The position numbers were made by a program, and so were the translations under genes. Source: Flavobacteriaceae bacterium UBA3159 (GTDB lineage: Bacteria > Bacteroidota > Bacteroidia > Flavobacteriales > Flavobacteriaceae). From it: 25,407 nucleotides of DNA. Each line of letters starts with the position of its first letter. Positions within the stretch are counted from its first letter, which is position 1. The stretch covers positions 19,638-45,044 of the forward strand of contig DEYL01000049.1 in NCBI GenBank assembly GCA_002364535.1, given 5' to 3'. Below the pieces are notes generated by a model. The model was not told the DNA's origin. It did no database searches and saw only the letters and a program-made list of their open reading frames with translations. Positions 24,327 to 25,407 of the stretch are shown in pieces.

Positions 24327-25407
24327 ATGAAATACAATTCAGACAAAACCGTTGATAATTTATATCAAAAGCAAAAAGTATTTTTTGACAATCAAGCCAC
24401 TAAACCCACTGCTTTTAGGATTAAAAAACTAAGGGCATTACTGAAGGAGATCGGTAAAAGGGAAAAAGACATTTACGAAGCCCTTCACAGGGACATGAGA
24501 AAATCGGGCTTTGAATCAATGACCTCTGAAACGGTCTTGGTGGAAAAGGAGATCAGAAAAATGATCAAGATGCTGCCTCTTTGGAATAGACCCCATCGGG
24601 CCAAAAGTAGTTTGATCAATTTCCCTTCCAAGGACTACATCCTGCCTGAGCCTTATGGAAATACTTTGATCATTAGCCCGTGGAATTATCCTTTCCAACT
24701 GGCCGTAACTCCATTGGTAGGTGCCATTGCGGCGGGAAACACAGTGGTATTAAAACCCTCGGAATTTGCCCCACATACAGCCCGTGTGATCCAGTCCATT
24801 ATTGAAATTGTTTTTGACGAAGATCATGTTGCCGTGGTCGAAGGTGATGCAACAACTGCAACGACACTACTGAAAAAAAAATGGGATTACATCATGTTTA
24901 CCGGTAGCACCTCCATCGGAAAAATCATCGCCAAAGCTGCTGCTAAATACCTTACCCCAACGACCTTGGAATTGGGTGGAAAAAGTCCCTGTATCGTTGA
25001 TGAAACAGCACCTGTTGGTATCACGGCCAAAAGATTGGTTTGGGGAAAATTCCTGAACAGCGGACAGACTTGTATAGCACCGGATTACCTGCTGGTTAAC
25101 CAAAAAATAAAAAATCAATTGACCCAAGAACTCATACTACAAATCGAAAAAGCTTTTGGGAAAAACCAACAAGAATCTGCAGACTACGGACGGATCGCTC
25201 ACCAAAACCATTTTAACAAGTTAAAAGCCTCTCTTACAAATCAAAATGTTATTTACGGAGGGCAAACGGATAAAAAAGAGCTTTTCTTCGGCCCTACCTT
25301 GGTCGATAATCCCCCCTTAGACAGTGAATTGATGCTAGAGGAGATATTTGGCCCCATTTTACCCATCATCAGCTACCAAAATGAAGAAGAGATTCATAAA
25401 ATTTTAG
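24327..25407 (+). CDS. Class-3 (fatty-aldehyde-type) aldehyde dehydrogenase, 3' end outside window
   Basis: NAD(P)-dependent oxidation of aldehydes to acids; ALDH3-type enzymes usually take medium- or long-chain or aromatic aldehydes. The open frame from the ATG at 24327 reaches the right edge, giving 360 codons of an expected 450-460. Motifs are ISPWNYPFQLA (N120), the nucleotide loop FTGSTSIGK (about 192-199), catalytic E215 in LELGGKSP, nucleophile C249 in NSGQTCIAPDYLL, and EEIFGPILPI near the end. The GQTCIAPDY wording is characteristic of ALDH3. Spacing from E215 to C249 is the canonical 34, unlike the other dehydrogenase in this window. It is divergent from ilvD across 211 bases; no functional link is evident. 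Confidence 0.92.
   Translation, partial: MKYNSDKTVDNLYQKQKVFFDNQATKPTAFRIKKLRALLKEIGKREKDIYEALHRDMRKSGFESMTSETVLVEKEIRKMIKMLPLWNRPHRAKSSLINFPSKDYILPEPYGNTLIISPWNYPFQLAVTPLVGAIAAGNTVVLKPSEFAPHTARVIQSIIEIVFDEDHVAVVEGDATTATTLLKKKWDYIMFTGSTSIGKIIAKAAAKYLTPTTLELGGKSPCIVDETAPVGITAKRLVWGKFLNSGQTCIAPDYLLVNQKIKNQLTQELILQIEKAFGKNQQESADYGRIAHQNHFNKLKASLTNQNVIYGGQTDKKELFFGPTLVDNPPLDSELMLEEIFGPILPIISYQNEEEIHKIL

Overview
The window is chromosomal DNA from a Bacteroidota member, most likely a marine or environmental Flavobacteriaceae species. The basis is gene content and order, A/T-rich start regions without clear Shine-Dalgarno sequences, promoter -7 boxes of the TAnnTTTG type, and secreted glycosidases with lipoprotein-like signals. 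I see no tRNA, rRNA, CRISPR array, insertion sequence or phage gene. No intergenic gap exceeds about 210 bases.

Layout. (1) 1-1622, minus: dnaK, cut by the left edge. (2) 1755-3263, plus: panB and an RluA-type pseudouridine synthase, running tail-to-tail into a 522-residue protein of unknown function (3229-4797, minus). (3) 4944-10913, plus: the leucine locus leuA, leuC, leuD, a citramalate-synthase-like gene, leuB. (4) 10963-16899, plus: a short-gap string of a secreted alpha/beta hydrolase (apparently damaged), a GH29 alpha-L-fucosidase, a GH20 hexosaminidase and a RetSat/CrtI-type flavoprotein. (5) 16903-18531, minus: a GapN-like aldehyde dehydrogenase with its own promoter. (6) 18671-24115, minus: ilvD-ilvB-ilvN-ilvC, transcribed in that order. 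(7) 24327 to the right edge, plus: a class-3 aldehyde dehydrogenase, incomplete.

How the genes fit together. IlvBN, IlvC and IlvD make 2-ketoisovalerate (valine, leucine and pantothenate branches) and 2-keto-3-methylvalerate (isoleucine). PanB takes ketoisovalerate to pantothenate; LeuA takes it to leucine. The gene between leuD and leuB (8329-9849) closely resembles the Leptospira-type (R)-citramalate synthase, including its pyruvate-pocket residues. Together with the lack of ilvA beside ilvC, this suggests that isoleucine carbon may come from pyruvate through citramalate, with LeuCD and LeuB working on both pathways.

Most interesting signals. The leaders of leuC and the citramalate synthase gene are homologous: each has a hairpin exactly 49 nt before the start codon, and the second copy keeps the stem through two G-U wobbles. 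The leuD-cimA gap also offers a competing long-range pairing. The alpha/beta hydrolase has a C-terminal frameshift and Gln at the catalytic-His position. The GapN-like enzyme has Gly where aldehyde dehydrogenases carry the catalytic Glu. These are readings by eye; no searches or folding were run.
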